Shown here piece by piece: positions 61,716-64,000 of a stretch of DNA of 64,000 bases. The notes under the pieces were generated by a model. The model ran no database searches. It worked only from the letters and a program-made list of their open reading frames with translations, and had not been told where the DNA came from. How positions within the stretch are numbered: position 1 is the first letter of the stretch; each line of letters starts with the position of its first letter. The DNA is from Micromussa lordhowensis (taxonomy: Eukaryota; Cnidaria; Anthozoa; Scleractinia; Lobophylliidae): the NCBI GenBank assembly GCA_964020085.1, contig OZ026598.1, positions 12,751,016-12,815,015 of the forward strand, read 5' to 3'. The translations under genes were made by a program, and so were the position numbers.

Positions 61716-62018
61716 TTATACGCAATATATTAATCCGGAAATCTGGCCGCATAATGGAGATCTTTTAATAAATTTTGGTGTTCTGTTTTTGTGAATAACA
61801 TAAGCATATCCTCGGTCTAATTGATGATGTGCATAGAATCTACCAAAAGCATCATGTAGAATGCTGTGTGAGTGTAATATATCAGACTGATTGAATATTC
61901 TTTCGAGGAACTGTGTGAAACATCCATTTCCAGGGCCAATCAGGCCGATTTCGTTGTTATTTAGCTCAAGTACCCTATCAATTGATATATGTGTCTTAAA
62001 ATTCTTAAGGTATAGATC
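61716..62018 (-). pseudogene. Headless conserved ORF, unknown
   Basis: About 100 codons are open without an ATG: VLELNNNEIGLIGPGNGCFT, SHSILHDAFGRFYAHHQLDR, then RTPKFIKRSPLCGQISGLIY and a stop. The regular hydrophobic pattern looks coding. A stop (62,019 to 62,021) closes the frame upstream, so it is either a 5'-truncated remnant or an exon. It lies between the fibre and membrane-protein genes on the same strand. No family recognised. Confidence 0.4.
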
Positions 62019-62046
62019 CTAAATATTTTATAAAAAATGAACTATG

Positions 62047-64000
62047 TCAAGCTCCATCCAAATTGGGCTTCTTGGAACCTGTGATGTAGAATTTCAAATC
62101 AATGTGATTAGAACCATTATCAAAAATAATTGGAACAATCGTATTAATCGTGATTGGTGTCCAACCTGACACATCATTCAAACGAAAACTAACTACACCA
62201 CGTCCCTTACTATTATCACGAACATGGAATATCCCTTCAGAATTATAAAAATCTGTGTAAATGACATGATAAACACCAGCAAATGATATCCTAAAAAATT
62301 CTGAACTATTATTTACTGAATAAGGGTGGTTAGTGAATGGTTTAAATTTAACCGTATTTTCGTTGTTATGTTTTAAATCATTTGTGTAATAAACAAATTC
62401 ATTATTTGTAATGATAGTTGTTATGTCAGTCTTGATTTGTGACACTTCAGTTTTAAGTTCTTTCAATTGTTTGACATTAACTACATCTTCATCTCCACTA
62501 CCATCAGCAACTCCAATTATTCGGTGATTGTTCATATCAATTTTTGTTTCAAAATTAATATCATCTTTATCTTGATCATAATAATAAAATCGATCCCAAA
62601 CTTGTATTGGAACATCAGAGTGAATGCCTGTGATACCATATACAACCACATGAATAGTGGTCTGAAAATCAATTTTACTTTTTAATTTGATGTCAATATC
62701 TAAATCATCAAAACCAGAATTGAGCACATTTTTGGTGAAAGGTATGATACTCCGTGTGCTCGTTCCATCTATCTTAGACTTAATATTTCCTACTGAGAGA
62801 GTTCCACTCACTGCATCTATTTCATCAATGGTGATACCATCATCCACGTACATTTCATAAACCATAGTATAAGATCCGATTGGTAAATATATAACATCAA
62901 TTGATAGTCTGGTACTGTAATAATCAATATCTGAATCATAGTCAATCTTGAATTCATATGTCTTTTGATTCATTTTATGATAATTTTTATTAACGACTCC
63001 ATTTTTATGAATGTCATCATCATCTGCTTTAAACAAATCATCATCCATAACTTTTTTGAACACATTTTCACCTTCTATTGAAATTATTGATTTTTGTTCA
63101 GATTCTTTTATCTTTTGGTCAATGATGGAGTTGATGTTGGTGTTATTGTCTGTGATTTTATTATCAATATATTTTGTAAGATTATCCTCTGCTTCATTCA
63201 ATTGTTTTATATTGACAGCATCATCATTTTCATTACCATCACTTAGACCTTTTATTCTGTGATTGTTCATATCAATATTGTCTTCCATTGGATCTGGATT
63301 TTTTCTATTTAATGCTTCATAAGAAACATCATTTATTTCTCTTTTGAGTTCCCCTCTTTGAGCATGGAAATACCCAAAATCGATAACATCGTTTAGTTGA
63401 GCATTTTGAGCGGCTTGACTTGAGTCATCTTCAACAAAAGGCTTGATGTTTTTAATAGCATTTCCTCCCATATCTAGATCACCTGTCATAGCTTTACTTC
63501 CATCTGAAAGAAGGACATTTTTTGGTTGTTTGGCGATTTCAGCATCTACAAAAGCTTTACTGACCAAACTGTTATCATCAAAAAGTCCATCATAGTAAGG
63601 TTCACAGTTTTTGATAGTATTTTGTTTTAGATCAAAATAATTACCATTTTTGTCTACTTTGAGACATTTTTCATTCAGATATTCTTTGTTGACAACACTT
63701 TTCAAATCTCTAACTCTAACCTCATAAGCATCATCAACCTTATAATCATTTAAATTTTTTACAGAGAGAATATGATTGTCATCCATGTCTAAATCACTGG
63801 TCATGCTTCTACTACCGTCTCTTGGTAACAATGGTGTGGTATCTATACTTACCTTTCCTATTTCCCCATCCACATATGATTTACTAGCTTTATCATTAAT
63901 AGCAATATCTTGTCGAATATTTTCAGTGTCGACATATTTTTTATTAGTGGCACTATCCAGATGGACAGGATCACCTAAACCATCAATAAGATTACCATTG
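62047..64000 (-). CDS. Fibre-like attachment protein (5' end outside window)
   Basis: The frame is open from the window edge to the stop at 62,047, at least 650 codons. It has the same shaft repeats as the left fibre (SRSMTSDLDMDDNHI, SKAMTGDLDMGGNAI, PMEDNIDMNNHRI), with a block around IKPFVEDDSSQAAQNAQ nearly identical to it. The beta-rich insertion starting at about 63,060 (FKKVMDDDLFKADDDDI) is also shared, but the C-terminal head (FFRISFAGVYHVIYTDFYNS onward) differs. This suggests modular exchange of heads between fibres. Confidence 0.8.
   Translation of the reverse strand, partial: NGNLIDGLGDPVHLDSATNKKYVDTENIRQDIAINDKASKSYVDGEIGKVSIDTTPLLPRDGSRSMTSDLDMDDNHILSVKNLNDYKVDDAYEVRVRDLKSVVNKEYLNEKCLKVDKNGNYFDLKQNTIKNCEPYYDGLFDDNSLVSKAFVDAEIAKQPKNVLLSDGSKAMTGDLDMGGNAIKNIKPFVEDDSSQAAQNAQLNDVIDFGYFHAQRGELKREINDVSYEALNRKNPDPMEDNIDMNNHRIKGLSDGNENDDAVNIKQLNEAEDNLTKYIDNKITDNNTNINSIIDQKIKESEQKSIISIEGENVFKKVMDDDLFKADDDDIHKNGVVNKNYHKMNQKTYEFKIDYDSDIDYYSTRLSIDVIYLPIGSYTMVYEMYVDDGITIDEIDAVSGTLSVGNIKSKIDGTSTRSIIPFTKNVLNSGFDDLDIDIKLKSKIDFQTTIHVVVYGITGIHSDVPIQVWDRFYYYDQDKDDINFETKIDMNNHRIIGVADGSGDEDVVNVKQLKELKTEVSQIKTDITTIITNNEFVYYTNDLKHNNENTVKFKPFTNHPYSVNNSSEFFRISFAGVYHVIYTDFYNSEGIFHVRDNSKGRGVVSFRLNDVSGWTPITINTIVPIIFDNGSNHIDLKFYITGSKKPNLDGA

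Larger units (their letters stand above)
59500..64000. mobile_element. Second Polinton (adintovirus-type), inverted relative to the first, right part outside window
   Basis: The fibre and membrane proteins are close relatives of those at 12,416 and 17,101 but face the opposite way, so this is the fibre-side terminus of another element continuing beyond the window. It shares the octamer-CCAAT motif and the 85-bp block at 60,421. Several genes are frameshifted, so it is older than the left element. The left border is approximate. Confidence 0.8.

Overview
The window is a piece of an animal genome, most likely a cnidarian such as a stony coral or sea anemone. No ordinary host gene is convincingly visible. 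What can be read is a stack of integrated viral or virus-like DNA (Polinton/Maverick elements, also called adintoviruses), cut-and-paste transposons, retroelement remnants and satellites. The host assignment is inference from the repeat types (AT-rich Polintons, TTAA transposons with a coral-like transposase, Penelope elements, tRNA-derived SINEs).

Region 1 (1 to about 17,900) is most of an adintovirus-type Polinton with nearly every gene open; it runs off the left edge. On the minus strand it encodes a protein-primed family B DNA polymerase, a small zinc-finger protein, a chromodomain DDE integrase, a PLA2-domain virion protein, a small DUF5679-like protein, an adenain-like protease, a minor capsid protein, a possible ssDNA-binding protein, a double jelly-roll major capsid protein, a basic core protein, a penton-like protein and a PPxY-bearing protein. 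On the plus strand follow the packaging ATPase, a small coiled-coil protein, a 1,092-residue fibre-like protein, a frameshifted second fibre, an eIF1/SUI1-like protein and a two-helix membrane protein. Together they supply replication, integration, particle assembly, genome packaging and attachment. Nearly every start codon sits directly on a TATATA-like box. Enhancer-like repeats with perfect AP-1 and NF-kB consensus sites lie before the eIF1-like gene.

Region 2 (17,900 to 24,800) holds broken host-type and transposon sequence: a HIRAN-like fragment, a dead pogo/Tigger transposase and a dead L1-like LINE.

Region 3 (24,827 to 38,051) is an old, shortened Polinton-like element with about 580-bp terminal inverted repeats and four broken genes. 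An 8.6-kb TTAA-flanked DNA transposon (29,296 to 37,909) with an intact 952-codon transposase exon has inserted into its right terminal repeat.

Region 4 (38,052 to 59,500) is repeat-rich: a TTAA MITE, inverted minisatellite arms, Penelope RT and GIY-YIG remnants, a second, decayed TTAA transposon of the same transposase family (46,770 to 54,388) carrying a nested pogo-like MITE with a tRNA-SINE hairpin, a 20-bp minisatellite, and a LINE remnant.

Region 5 (about 59,500 to the right edge) is the terminal part of a second Polinton related to region 1 but inverted. It has a mosaic fibre gene, the same membrane protein, a broken VLTF3-like transcription factor gene and an octamer-CCAAT motif shared with region 1.
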